DNA from: Collinsella sp. TM10-22
GTDB taxonomy: Bacteria; Actinomycetota; Coriobacteriia; Coriobacteriales; Coriobacteriaceae
NCBI RefSeq assembly: GCF_003466125.1
Contig: NZ_QSOC01000008.1
Location: 1-64,000, forward strand
Length of the DNA stretch: 64,000 bases
Reading direction: 5' to 3'
Shown: positions 43,459-51,408 of the stretch, piece after piece
Layout: each line of letters begins with the position of its first letter
Numbering within the stretch: position 1 is the first letter of the stretch
The notes under the pieces: model-generated
The model's database searches: none
What the model saw: the letters and a program-made list of their open reading frames with translations, nothing else
Told to the model about the DNA's origin: nothing
Made by a program: the position numbers and the translations under genes

Positions 43459-44034
43459 TTATATTGACGTCGCCGTTGTCGTCGTTTCGTTCGTGTGAGT
43501 CGTTTCGGCTTCGCCGCTTTGTTCGTCCTCGTCCTTTTGCGCATCGGCGATGGTGGTGGCCGCCGCGACGATACCGCGTTGGGGCACAACGCCCGTCTGG
43601 GTCTGTGCGCCCTCGACAACTTCTGTGCCTGCATGCGCGAGCTCGGGCGATTTAAACATTGCGTCCAAGTTGGCGCCGCCGCCGGCGTAGCCAAGCGCAG
43701 CGAGCGCGATGACGATCGCTGCAACGACAACCATGATCGGCACGTAGCGATGCCAGCCGGCGGGATTGAGCCCGCTGCGGCGAGCCGCCCCGCGGCTGAT
43801 GTAACCGAGTGTGCCGTCGTGCTTGAGCTTTGAGCCCACCACGCGCTTGCGGCCCCACAGCGACGACTCGGCCTGCATAGCCAAGCGAGCGCTTGCCGAA
43901 GGATAGCCATATTTAGTGCGCTTGAACGAGCCATCAAACCCCGAGGCGTGTTTGCCCCACGTCACCGATGTCGTGCGTCGGTTAACCGGCGCGGCGCTCC
44001 GTCTTCTGCGGCTCGGTTTTGAAGTCTCAGCCAT
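43459..44034 (-). CDS. Single-pass membrane protein with basic N-terminus and Thr-rich C-terminus
   Basis: This 191-aa protein begins M-A-E-T-S with a strongly basic segment (RRRRSAAPVNRR). One membrane helix lies at about 98-117 (VPIMVVVAAIVIALAALGYA), and the C-terminal 50 residues are acidic and Thr-rich (ETTHTNETTTTATS). A basic cytoplasmic half followed by one helix and a hydrophilic tail is the visible design; no family is recognised. The start at 44034 has GAGGG upstream. It is followed on the same strand upstream by the Fis-type regulator gene. Confidence 0.75.
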   Translation of the reverse strand: MAETSKPSRRRRSAAPVNRRTTSVTWGKHASGFDGSFKRTKYGYPSASARLAMQAESSLWGRKRVVGSKLKHDGTLGYISRGAARRSGLNPAGWHRYVPIMVVVAAIVIALAALGYAGGGANLDAMFKSPELAHAGTEVVEGAQTQTGVVPQRGIVAAATTIADAQKDEDEQSGEAETTHTNETTTTATSI

Positions 44035-44118
44035 ATGCCCTCGCACGCCGTAACCAAATCGAAACAATAACGCTTTGGACTGTAGCACACGCGTCGCGCG
44101 CGGTCACGGGCGCCTCGC

Positions 44119-45336
44119 TCAACGGTCATCGTCCTTCAGCAAGCGCCACAGCGTTGTACGGCTTATACCCAGCACCTCTGCCGCACGAGTCCGGTTGCCG
44201 TGGAGATGATCTACAACCAGATGCGCGATATCTCGCTCGGTATCGGCCAGCGGTCGCAGGATATACAGGTCGCTTTCGAGCGTCGGGGCGCCAAAGGTTG
44301 CGGTCTTAATCACGTCCTCTTGGGCGAGCACTTCCTCCGCCACAGCGCGGTCCACCGTGCCCGCCCCCACCAATATATACAGTCGTTCCGAGACCTCGCG
44401 GAGCTGCAGATAATTGCGCGGCCAACGGTAAGCATCGAGCGTCTTCGTCGCCGCGGCAGACAGCGTGGGCGCTGCCGTCCCAAATGCATCAGCGAGATAT
44501 TCCAAATAGCGCGCAGCCTTCGTCGACGCGGCTCCCTGCTCGGCGATTGCCGGCGCCACGCTCACCGCACAGGCGAAGCGCTCGGTCACAAAGGCGGCTT
44601 GATCACTTTCGCTGCCGCCCGGCATGTCATTCGCCGTCAGCACCACATGGCAGCGCGTCGCCAACGCGGTGTCGGCCATCGTGGAAACGAGCTCGCGGAG
44701 GCGCTGGGGGCCAACCGCGTTCCAGCCCTCAATGCAAAGGGTCAGCCCCGTTTGGAACAGCGGCGATTCGGAGCTTTTGAGCATATGGCGCCAACCGCGA
44801 TCGGTGAGTTCATCGAGCGCGACGGAAACAAAGGGCTGATCGGCAAAAGGACCGTCCAGATAGAGGCGCTTGGCTATCTCGACCTGACCCGCCCCCAGCT
44901 CGCCCTCGAGCATAAGGGGCACTCCGCGCGCGTAGCTCTCGGCGACCGGCGCAGCCATCGAGGCCGCCCCCTCAACGATGCCGTACGCGCTCGATTCGTA
45001 GCGGGCCTCAACTTCGTCGGCATTGAGCCATTCGATGCCCGCATGTGCCGCGGCGCCGCGCACCTCGCGGACCACGGCGACCCAAAGCCCCCCGCCCTCT
45101 TTGTCGGTGGGGCGAACGGTCAGGCTCAGGCGCGCACCCGCACGTCCCATAACCAGACGCGCGCCGTCTCCTATACGGTCGAGGCGTTCGGTAACAAAAG
45201 CCGCCACATCCCGCTCAAGAGCCGCGTCATTCATGGTAGAAATCGCGACGTCCCCCCGCGCATCGATTGCCAATGCCGAGGCCCCGGCAGCAGCCAGGGC
45301 CTCGGTCAAGATGTTCAGCTTGGAATCGCTATCCAT
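44119..45336 (-). CDS. Degenerate sigma-54-activator-like regulator with Fis HTH
   Basis: This 405-aa protein is laid out like a sigma-54 enhancer-binding activator: an N-terminal sensory region (1-115), an AAA+-like central domain (about 115-350) and a C-terminal Fis-type helix-turn-helix (TRAAEVLGISRTTLWRLLKDD). The AAA+ motifs have decayed. The Walker A position reads GELGAGQVE with Gln for Lys at 151, the Walker B position reads LTLCIEGW without Asp-Glu, and the GAFTGA loop is absent. It therefore cannot be a normal sigma-54 activator and more likely acts as a plain DNA-binding regulator. The start at 45336 (M-D-S-D-S-K) is chosen over an upstream extension. The YeiH-type gene upstream on the same strand is a possible target. 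Confidence 0.8.
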   Translation of the reverse strand: MDSDSKLNILTEALAAAGASALAIDARGDVAISTMNDAALERDVAAFVTERLDRIGDGARLVMGRAGARLSLTVRPTDKEGGGLWVAVVREVRGAAAHAGIEWLNADEVEARYESSAYGIVEGAASMAAPVAESYARGVPLMLEGELGAGQVEIAKRLYLDGPFADQPFVSVALDELTDRGWRHMLKSSESPLFQTGLTLCIEGWNAVGPQRLRELVSTMADTALATRCHVVLTANDMPGGSESDQAAFVTERFACAVSVAPAIAEQGAASTKAARYLEYLADAFGTAAPTLSAAATKTLDAYRWPRNYLQLREVSERLYILVGAGTVDRAVAEEVLAQEDVIKTATFGAPTLESDLYILRPLADTERDIAHLVVDHLHGNRTRAAEVLGISRTTLWRLLKDDDR

Positions 45337-45602
45337 GATTTGCCCCTGTCCGCGGCGACGTGCAGCCGCCGACGGTCGCACGACCGAGTGTTTCAAAATT
45401 GAACGATATTGCTCACCAAACACTATAGGGCAGAAAGCGCCGTCCTGCGAGTATAGGTGTTGCCCCGCATCGCCATCCTGGCGGGGCGATAAGAGCTCTT
45501 CGGGACCTATCAACCTGCGGACAAGCCATACCCGCAAGAGCTCCTATCGCTCCACCGCAGGCATGCGCTCACCAGCAGCCAACACGCAAACTGGCTACTT
45601 CT

Positions 45603-46637
45603 CTACCAGATTCCCAGCACGTACTGCATTCCCAAGCTCATGCACGCAATGCCAATCCAGCAGCAAAGGCCCAGCGCAATGGGCTTACCGCCCTTTTTGA
45701 CCAGCTCAACGATATCGGTATTGAAACCAATAGCCGCCATGGCCATCACGATAAAGAACTTCGAAAGCTCCTTGATAGGTGCCGTAACGGACGCGGGAAG
45801 CTGAAGCACCGTGGTGATCACGCTCGCCAGCACGAAGAACAGCACAAACATGGGAAACGCGCGTTTAAGCGAGAACGTGCTTTTGGCGTCGCCGCCAGCC
45901 TTGCGCGCTAGATGCATCTGCCAGCATGCGAGGACCAACGTAATGGGAATAATGGCCAGCGTCCTGGTGAGCTTGACCACCGTGGCGCTCTCGAGCACAT
46001 TGGCACCGGGATGCATGCTGTCCCAGGCGCTCGCCGCAGCCGTTACCGACGAGGTGTCGTTGATGGCGGTGCCGGCAAACATGCCAAAGCCCTCGTTGGT
46101 CAGCCCGAGCATGCCGCCGAGCGTCGGAAACACGAGCGCCGCGATAACGTTAAACAGGAAGATGACCGAAATAGCCTGGGCAATCTCGCGATCGTCGGCA
46201 TCGATGACGGGTGCGGTCGCGGCGATGGCAGAACCGCCGCAAATCGACGAACCCACACCCACAAGCGTCGCGATCTTGCTCGGCACGTTCATGACGCGGC
46301 AGAGCACGAAGGCGGCAACAAGCGAGGTCGAGATCGTCGCCACGATAATCGGCAGCGACTGGGCGCCCTTGGACAGAATCTGCGAGAGGTTCATGCCAAA
46401 GCCAAGCAGGATAACCGCGTACTGCAAGATCTTTTTGGATGTATAGGTGACGCCAGCAGCGAGCGGTTCGCGACGATTCTTGGGAAAGACGAGAGCCAGG
46501 ACCATGCCAAAGAGGATGGCAAATACCGGCCCGCCAACCACCTCGATCTGCTTGCCGAGCAGCGTTGCGGGAATGGCGATGATCAGGCAGAACAAGACGC
46601 CCTTCCAGCGCTCGCGTACGATATTTGCCAGTTGCAT
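45603..46637 (-). CDS. YeiH/UPF0324 family membrane protein
   Basis: This 344-aa protein has about ten membrane helices and the family pattern (LLGFGMNLSQI, GVGSSICGGSAIAATAPVI, AGTAINDTSSVTAAA). It belongs to the UPF0324 family annotated as putative sulfate exporters; actual substrates are poorly established. AAGGAA lies 7 nt before the ATG. The degenerate Fis-type regulator follows on the same strand after about 265 bp, and a GntR regulator is divergent. A LysR partner, common for yeiH in enterobacteria, is absent. Confidence 0.88.
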   Translation of the reverse strand: MQLANIVRERWKGVLFCLIIAIPATLLGKQIEVVGGPVFAILFGMVLALVFPKNRREPLAAGVTYTSKKILQYAVILLGFGMNLSQILSKGAQSLPIIVATISTSLVAAFVLCRVMNVPSKIATLVGVGSSICGGSAIAATAPVIDADDREIAQAISVIFLFNVIAALVFPTLGGMLGLTNEGFGMFAGTAINDTSSVTAAASAWDSMHPGANVLESATVVKLTRTLAIIPITLVLACWQMHLARKAGGDAKSTFSLKRAFPMFVLFFVLASVITTVLQLPASVTAPIKELSKFFIVMAMAAIGFNTDIVELVKKGGKPIALGLCCWIGIACMSLGMQYVLGIW

Positions 46638-46830
46638 ATGGGATTCCTTCTTCCTATTTCACGTTTGCGACGACTTACGATACGACAACGCTAAGCGCAA
46701 TCCCGCGCAAACGCAGGAAAAAATGTCGCAAAAGTTATCGGGCGGCGATTGAATTACCCACCGCGGAGGGCTGACTCGCGGCATAATAAACAACTGACAT
46801 ATGAGTGTGAATGAACGGTTGCGAGGCGCT

Positions 46831-47532
46831 ATGGAAGAATCGATGCACATCGGCGAGCAAGAAGCGAGCCTACAGGACCAGTCCTACCACACCATTCGAC
46901 GCAAAATCGTCTACCTGGACTACAAGCCGGGCGAAAAGCTGGGCGTTAAACAGCTTTGCGACGACCTGGATATGGGGCGCACCCCTGTGCGCGAAGCGTT
47001 GGTGCGTCTGGCGCAAGAGGGCTTGGTGCGCACCGTGCCCCAAAGCGGCACCTATGTCTCGCCCATCAACCTTACCCTTGCCGAGAGTGCCTGCTACATT
47101 CGCGAGCACCTGGAAAAGCAGGTGATCGTGGAGTGCTGCGCGCGTGCCACCTCGGTGGGCATCGAGCAGCTCGACCGCGCCATCGTGCTGCAGGAAAAGG
47201 CGATGGCCGAAGAGGATCGCATCGGCTTTTTTTTGAGCGACAATCTCATGCATCGCATGATCTTTAGCATCGCATGCCGCAGCACCGTGTGGTCGTGGCT
47301 CGAGGAGACCAATGCCGACCTAGAGCGCTTCCGCTGGCTGCGCGCCGCCACGCAGACGCTCGACAAGCAGGAGATTGTTAACGAGCACAAGCAAATCCGC
47401 CGCGCTATTGCCGGACGCGACCCCATCGAGGCGCGCTTTTTGGTGAGCAAGCACCTGCACATGATGTTCCGCAACCAGACCGAGATTCTGGACCAGTATC
47501 CCGAGTACTTCGAGACCAGCAAGCTCCGCTAA
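46831..47532 (+). CDS. GntR family regulator, FadR/FCD type
   Basis: A protein of about 233 aa with an N-terminal GntR winged helix (SYHTIRRKIVYLDYKPGEKLGVKQLCDDLDMGRTPVREALVRLAQEGLVRTVPQSGTYV in outline) and a helical FCD effector domain. In the FCD part, ESACYIREHLEKQV, NLMHRMIF and EHKQIRRAIAGRD carry the Asp/Asn and His residues that usually bind a metal. The start is uncertain: the ATG at 46831 has GCGAGG upstream, while ATG 46801 adds ten residues but lacks a site. It is divergent from yeiH across about 190 bp and may control it. Confidence 0.88.
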   Translation: MEESMHIGEQEASLQDQSYHTIRRKIVYLDYKPGEKLGVKQLCDDLDMGRTPVREALVRLAQEGLVRTVPQSGTYVSPINLTLAESACYIREHLEKQVIVECCARATSVGIEQLDRAIVLQEKAMAEEDRIGFFLSDNLMHRMIFSIACRSTVWSWLEETNADLERFRWLRAATQTLDKQEIVNEHKQIRRAIAGRDPIEARFLVSKHLHMMFRNQTEILDQYPEYFETSKLR

Positions 47533-47539
47533 CCTGCCA

Positions 47540-47578
47540 AAACCACCACAAAGGGGACAGGCACCTTTGTGGTGGTTT
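47540..47578. repeat. REP-like palindrome, AAACCACCACAAAGG family
   Basis: Perfect 15-bp arms at 47540-47554 and 47564-47578, identical to the copy at 18921-18959 including the GGACAGGCA loop. It starts 8 bp after the GntR stop codon and precedes the glmS terminator. Confidence 0.9.
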
Positions 47579-47590
47579 CTCCGTACAAAA

Positions 47591-47626
47591 AGGCCCGGCT
47601 CCGTCTGATGACGCGGAGCCGGGCCT
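47591..47626 (-). terminator. Rho-independent terminator of glmS
   Basis: AGGCCCGGCTCCG (47591-47603) pairs perfectly with CGGAGCCGGGCCT (47614-47626). On the minus strand five T residues follow, 27 bp past the glmS stop. Confidence 0.85.
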
Positions 47627-47652
47627 TGGCTGTTGGAACGCCGGAACATCCG

Positions 47653-49500
47653 CTACTCGACAGTAACGCTTTTCGCCAGGTTTCGGGGTTGGTCGACGTC
47701 GCAGCCGCGCAGGATGGCGACCTCGCGGGCGAGCAGCTGCAGCGGGACGCTCGCCGTGATGGGGCTGAACACGTCGCGGACTGCCGGCACGCGGATGATG
47801 CAATCGGCGATCTTGTTGATCTCCTCGTCGCCCTCGGTGGCAACGACGATGACCTTGGCACCCCGCGCCTTGCACTCCATAAGGTTCGACACGGTCTTGT
47901 CGTAGGTGGCGCTCTTGGTGGCCACGGCGATGACAGGGAAGCCCGGGTCGATCAGGGCGATGGGGCCGTGCTTCATCTCACCGGCGGCGTAGGCCTCGGC
48001 GTGCAGGTAGCTGACCTCTTTGAGCTTGAGCGCGCCCTCGTAGGAAATGGCGGCGCCCATGCCGCGGCCCACGAACAGCGCCGATTGCGCGCCCTTGCAC
48101 AGCAGGGCGGCCTCATGAACGGTCTCGGTTTGGGTATCCAAAATCCACTGGATCTGCTCGGCCGTATCGGAAAGCTCGCGGAACAGCATGCGCGCCTGCT
48201 TGGTGGTCAGGCGGTACTTGACCTGCGCCAGCAGCAGCGCCAGCAGCGTCAGGCTCACAACCTGGCCGATAAAGCTCTTGGTCGAGGCGACCGCGATCTC
48301 CTTGTTGGCCTTGGTATAGATGACGCCGTCGCTCTCGCGCGCCACCGGGCTGCCCACCACATTGGTGATGCCGAAGACCTTGGCACCCTTGATGCGCGCG
48401 TCGCGAATGGCGGCAAGGGTATCGGCCGTCTCGCCCGACTGGGACACGGCCACAACAAGCGTCGTCGGCGTGATGATGGGGTTGCGGTAGCGGAACTCGC
48501 TTGCCGCCTCGACCTCGGTAGGAATACGAGCCCAGCCCTCAATGAGATTCTTAGCAATGAGGCCAGCGTGATAGCTGGTGCCGCAAGCGATCACGTAGAC
48601 GCGGTCGATGTCGTTGAGCTCCTCGAGCGAAAGGCCCAGCTCGTCGATGTCGAGCTCGCCGGCTGGCGTCATACGACCGACCAGCGTGTCGCGCACGACG
48701 CGCGGCTGCTCGTGGATTTCCTTGAGCATGAAGTCGGGATAACCGCCCTTTTCGGCCATGTCCAGATCCCAGTCGATGTGAGTGACCTTGGGCTCGATAA
48801 CATTGCCGGCCTCGTCGGTGTATTCGACGCCTGCGGGCGTGAGCTTGGCAAACTGACCGTCCTCGAGCACCACGACATCGCGGGTGGCGTCGATGAGTGC
48901 AATGACGTCGGAGGCGACATAGGCGCCGGTCTCGCCTGCGCCTACCACAATCGGGGAATCCTTGCGGGCTACGGCGATCACGCCGGGCTCGTCAGCGCAC
49001 ACTGCGGCCAGACCATAGGCACCGACCACGTGGGTGCAAGCCTCGCGCACGGAGGCCATCAGGTCGTGCGTCTCGGCATAGGCCTCTTCGATCAGATGCG
49101 CAAAGACCTCGGTATCGGTCTCGCTCTTAAAGTGGTGGCCGCGGCCCTCCAGCTCTTCGCGCAGCTCAGCGAAGTTCTCGATGATGCCGTTGTGGACGAT
49201 GGCGATACGACCGTCGCAGCTGGTGTGGGGATGGGCGTTAACGACGGAGGGCTTGCCGTGGGTAGCCCAGCGGGTATGGCCGATGCCGCAGGTAGCGTCG
49301 CTGTCGATATTGGAAAGCTCGCTCTCCAGGCCCGCGACCTTGCCCACGCGGCGGATGACGTCGAGGTGAGCCGCGGCGCCCTCGCCCACCTCGAGCGCAA
49401 CGCCCGAGGAGTCATAGCCGCGATATTCCATGCGCTTGAGGCCCGTGACCAGGATGTTCTTTGCAATATCAGAGCCGGTGTAGCCGACAATTCCGCACAT
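47653..49500 (-). CDS. glmS: Glutamine-fructose-6-phosphate aminotransferase
   Basis: This 615-aa enzyme makes glucosamine-6-phosphate from fructose-6-phosphate and glutamine, the first step toward UDP-GlcNAc and cell wall. It starts MCGIVGYTG, where Cys2 becomes the N-terminal nucleophile of the glutaminase domain (1-240); two SIS sugar-phosphate domains follow, with VACGTSYHAGL and SQSGETADT typical of the isomerase part, and the C-terminus ends in AKSVTVE. Length is normal (609 aa in E. coli). It is a single gene; the upstream region shows symmetric repeats that may be an operator (49602-49634). No glmS ribozyme was seen. Confidence 0.96.
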   Translation of the reverse strand: MCGIVGYTGSDIAKNILVTGLKRMEYRGYDSSGVALEVGEGAAAHLDVIRRVGKVAGLESELSNIDSDATCGIGHTRWATHGKPSVVNAHPHTSCDGRIAIVHNGIIENFAELREELEGRGHHFKSETDTEVFAHLIEEAYAETHDLMASVREACTHVVGAYGLAAVCADEPGVIAVARKDSPIVVGAGETGAYVASDVIALIDATRDVVVLEDGQFAKLTPAGVEYTDEAGNVIEPKVTHIDWDLDMAEKGGYPDFMLKEIHEQPRVVRDTLVGRMTPAGELDIDELGLSLEELNDIDRVYVIACGTSYHAGLIAKNLIEGWARIPTEVEAASEFRYRNPIITPTTLVVAVSQSGETADTLAAIRDARIKGAKVFGITNVVGSPVARESDGVIYTKANKEIAVASTKSFIGQVVSLTLLALLLAQVKYRLTTKQARMLFRELSDTAEQIQWILDTQTETVHEAALLCKGAQSALFVGRGMGAAISYEGALKLKEVSYLHAEAYAAGEMKHGPIALIDPGFPVIAVATKSATYDKTVSNLMECKARGAKVIVVATEGDEEINKIADCIIRVPAVRDVFSPITASVPLQLLAREVAILRGCDVDQPRNLAKSVTVE

Positions 49501-49574
49501 AGGATAAATCCCTTCGTTCGCGTGACTGCAAGACGTCCACGCACAGGGGGCGCTGAGACGTATAACGTTCGAGT

Positions 49575-49634
49575 ATTGTACTCACGCAAGCGCAAGCTGA
49601 TATACCAGAAGTGGTATCTCAACTTAGATACCAC
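49575..49634 (-). promoter_or_regulatory. Promoter region and symmetric operator of glmS
   Basis: A TACAAT box lies on the minus strand at 49580-49575. Upstream of it GTGGTATCT (49611-49619) and AGATACCAC (49626-49634) form a perfect 9-bp inverted repeat with a 6-bp spacer, and ATACCA (49602-49607) pairs with TGGTAT (49612-49617). The TGGTAT/ATACCA half-sites resemble operators of GntR/HutC-type amino-sugar regulators. The regulator is not identified here. Confidence 0.5.
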
Positions 49635-49653
49635 CCGATGCACACATGCCCAG

Positions 49654-49707
49654 CCGGTCCAAACCACCACAATGGGGACAGGCACCTTTAACGGTGGTTT
49701 GGGCCGG
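49654..49707. repeat. Decayed REP-like palindrome, AAACCACCACAAAGG family
   Basis: Outer arms CCGGTCCAAACCACC and GGTGGTTTGGGCCGG remain largely complementary, while the inner part (AATGGGGACAGGCACCTTTAAC) has diverged. It is the first of five palindromes between glmS and the LacI gene. Confidence 0.75.
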
Positions 49708-49732
49708 GGCGGCGGCTTATCCCGGCGAAAGA

Positions 49733-49787
49733 TCTCGATCTGTAACATCTGCGGCTCCGGAAGCCGGCTTAGTGTTACAGATCGAGA
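49733..49787. repeat. Palindrome, CTCGATCTGTAACA family, copy 1
   Basis: TCTCGATCTGTAACA (49733-49747) and TGTTACAGATCGAGA (49773-49787) are perfect 15-bp inverted repeats around a GC-rich hairpin (GGCTCCGGAAGCC). A second copy follows 25 bp later. Confidence 0.9.
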
Positions 49788-49811
49788 CATTACGGTTCGG
49801 CCCCTGCACTA

Positions 49812-49870
49812 TGTCTCGATCTGTAACAGGTAGAGCCGGTTTTGCCGTCCAGATGTTACAGATCGAGACA
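49812..49870. repeat. Palindrome, CTCGATCTGTAACA family, copy 2
   Basis: TGTCTCGATCTGTAACA (49812-49828) and its exact complement (49854-49870) form 17-bp arms; the loop differs from copy 1. Two tandem copies of one palindrome with different loops resemble BIME-type clusters. Confidence 0.9.
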
Positions 49871-49890
49871 ATTGAAGGCCCGGGCAGCTC

Positions 49891-49927
49891 AAACCACCAC
49901 AAAGGTGCCTGTCCCCTTCGTGGTGGT
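49891..49927. repeat. REP-like palindrome, AAACCACCACAAAGG family, reverse orientation
   Basis: AAACCACCACAAAGG (49891-49905) followed by TGCCTGTCCCC and CTTCGTGGTGG; relative to the copies at 18921 and 47540 the asymmetric core is inverted. Confidence 0.85.
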
Positions 49928-49947
49928 CCGGGGCAGTAGCGGCGTTT

Positions 49948-49996
49948 CCCCAGATAAAACCTGCCAAAATAAACCTGTCCCTAATTGGCAGGTTTT
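49948..49996. repeat. REP-like palindrome, GGGACAGGTTTATTTTGGCAGG family
   Basis: AAAACCTGCCAA (49956-49967) pairs perfectly with TTGGCAGGTTTT (49985-49996). Together with the flanking CCCCAGAT it recurs at 54695-54740 and 56779-56822. The right arm provides part of the LacI gene's -35 box. Confidence 0.88.
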
Positions 49997-50025
49997 GACA
50001 CCCTGCGGGCGGGCGATGCTACAAT
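49995..50025 (+). promoter_or_regulatory. Promoter of the LacI-type regulator gene
   Basis: TTGACA (49995-50000) and an extended -10 box TGCTACAAT (50017-50025) are separated by 19 bp between hexamers. The -35 box overlaps the last two bases of a repeat palindrome. Confidence 0.6.
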
Positions 50026-50060
50026 CTGGCTTGTACTTGAAACGCATCAAAGGGGCCGCT

Positions 50061-51194
50061 ATGGCAAAGGTTAAAATCAGCGACGTCGCGCGCGAAGCCG
50101 GGGTTTCGCTGGGCACGGTATCCAACGCGCTCAACCACCCCGAAAAGCTGCGCCCCGAGACCCTCAAGCTCATTAACGAAACCATCAATCGACTGGGCTA
50201 CCTGCCCAACCAAAGCGCTCGTCAGCTTGCGGGCGGCGCCACCAAGTCCTTTGGCCTGGTGCTCCCCCGTCTCGATCACGGCTTTTCGCTCCAAATCGCC
50301 AGCGGCGCCCACAACGAGGCCCGCAAGCACGGCTACGATCTGCTCATCGCCAATGCCGATAACGACGATATTCTCGAGGATCATTACCTGCGCTACTTTA
50401 TGGGCACTCAGATGTCCGGCGTCATGGTTCAGCCCATGGCATCCCCCGACTGGCGCCCCGCCATGACCAAAATGCCCGTGCCGATCGTCCATCTGGACAT
50501 CCACTGCTCCGAACCCGGTTACTACGTGGCCACCGACAACGAGGCACAGGGGCGCATTATCGCCGAGCTCGCCATCGCCCGCGACGCACGCCATATCACC
50601 GTTGTGGGCAGAGCGGCATTTATGCAGCTCACCCTGCGCGTCCTTGGCATCCACAAAGCACTTGCCCTGCATCCCGATATCAAAATTGAGGTCATCGATG
50701 CCGGAGAGTGGAATACCGCAGCCGACGGCTACAGCATCGGTACCCAGATTGCCGAACGCCCTGCTGACGAGCGCCCCGATTTTGTCATCGGCTTGACCGA
50801 CGTATTGGCCTCGGGCGTTATCTCGGCGCTGACCGACAAAGGCATCTTCGTCCCCGAGCAGGTCCGTGTGGCCGGCTGCGACGGCAACCCCCTTGCATGG
50901 AGCGGGTCTGTTCCCCTTACCACCGTGGCGCCGCCGGGCTACGAAATTGGCCGCAAGGGCGTACAGCTGCTCATGGAACAAATCGAGGATAAACCTGTCG
51001 CCAAGACCAAACGAGTCCGCATCGGCTCCGCCGCGCGCACCGTCACCACGGTCACGGCCAGCGAGGACATTAACCGTCAGGAGCTCGTGCGTCCCTTCTT
51101 GCTCGAGCGCGTAAGCACCCAAAATGCCAAGCCGCACCCGACGGGCCAACCCATGGTCCCGACAACCGACATCAACCTAGGCGCCTACTTGTAA
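50061..51194 (+). CDS. LacI family transcriptional regulator
   Basis: This 377-aa regulator starts with the LacI helix-turn-helix and hinge (KISDVAREAGVSLGTVSNALNHPEKLRPETLKLINETINRLGY in outline). A periplasmic-binding-like sugar domain follows (SFGLVLPRLDHGFSLQIASG, FMGTQMSGVMVQP, VPIVHLDIHCSEPGYYVATDNEAQGR). The C-terminal 40 residues are an extension beyond the usual 330-340 aa. The ATG at 50061 follows AAAGGGG. It stands alone, divergent from glmS, with a clear terminator; the controlled genes and sugar are not evident. Confidence 0.92.
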   Translation: MAKVKISDVAREAGVSLGTVSNALNHPEKLRPETLKLINETINRLGYLPNQSARQLAGGATKSFGLVLPRLDHGFSLQIASGAHNEARKHGYDLLIANADNDDILEDHYLRYFMGTQMSGVMVQPMASPDWRPAMTKMPVPIVHLDIHCSEPGYYVATDNEAQGRIIAELAIARDARHITVVGRAAFMQLTLRVLGIHKALALHPDIKIEVIDAGEWNTAADGYSIGTQIAERPADERPDFVIGLTDVLASGVISALTDKGIFVPEQVRVAGCDGNPLAWSGSVPLTTVAPPGYEIGRKGVQLLMEQIEDKPVAKTKRVRIGSAARTVTTVTASEDINRQELVRPFLLERVSTQNAKPHPTGQPMVPTTDINLGAYL

Positions 51195-51195
51195 C

Positions 51196-51238
51196 AAAAA
51201 AACGCCGAAACGGAAACAGGCCCGCTGCGGCGTTTTTT
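51196..51238 (+). terminator. Rho-independent terminator of the LacI gene
   Basis: AAAAAAACGCCG pairs with CGGCGTTTTTT across a 20-nt loop (51196-51238), directly after the stop codon. Confidence 0.8.
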
Positions 51239-51408
51239 ACTGGCCCCATGCGCCCCCCGTTTAGCCGGACCTGCGGTTACGGATATTTATGGAATGTAAT
51301 CCAATTTTCATTAACTTTTTTGTTAAAATAGACTCAATTCCATTTTTTTAGATATTTCCTATAAGTATTGATTTTGCTCCAGTTTTTTCTCGCCAAGAAA
51401 GGGGTTTC

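Noticed and set aside
49501..49640. glmS ribozyme/riboswitch upstream of glmS
   Set aside because: The leader is short and lacks the conserved core; only palindromic operator-like sites are visible.
47569..49833. A 754-codon frame antisense to glmS
   Set aside because: It reads through the glmS terminator and several palindromes and has no domain signature.
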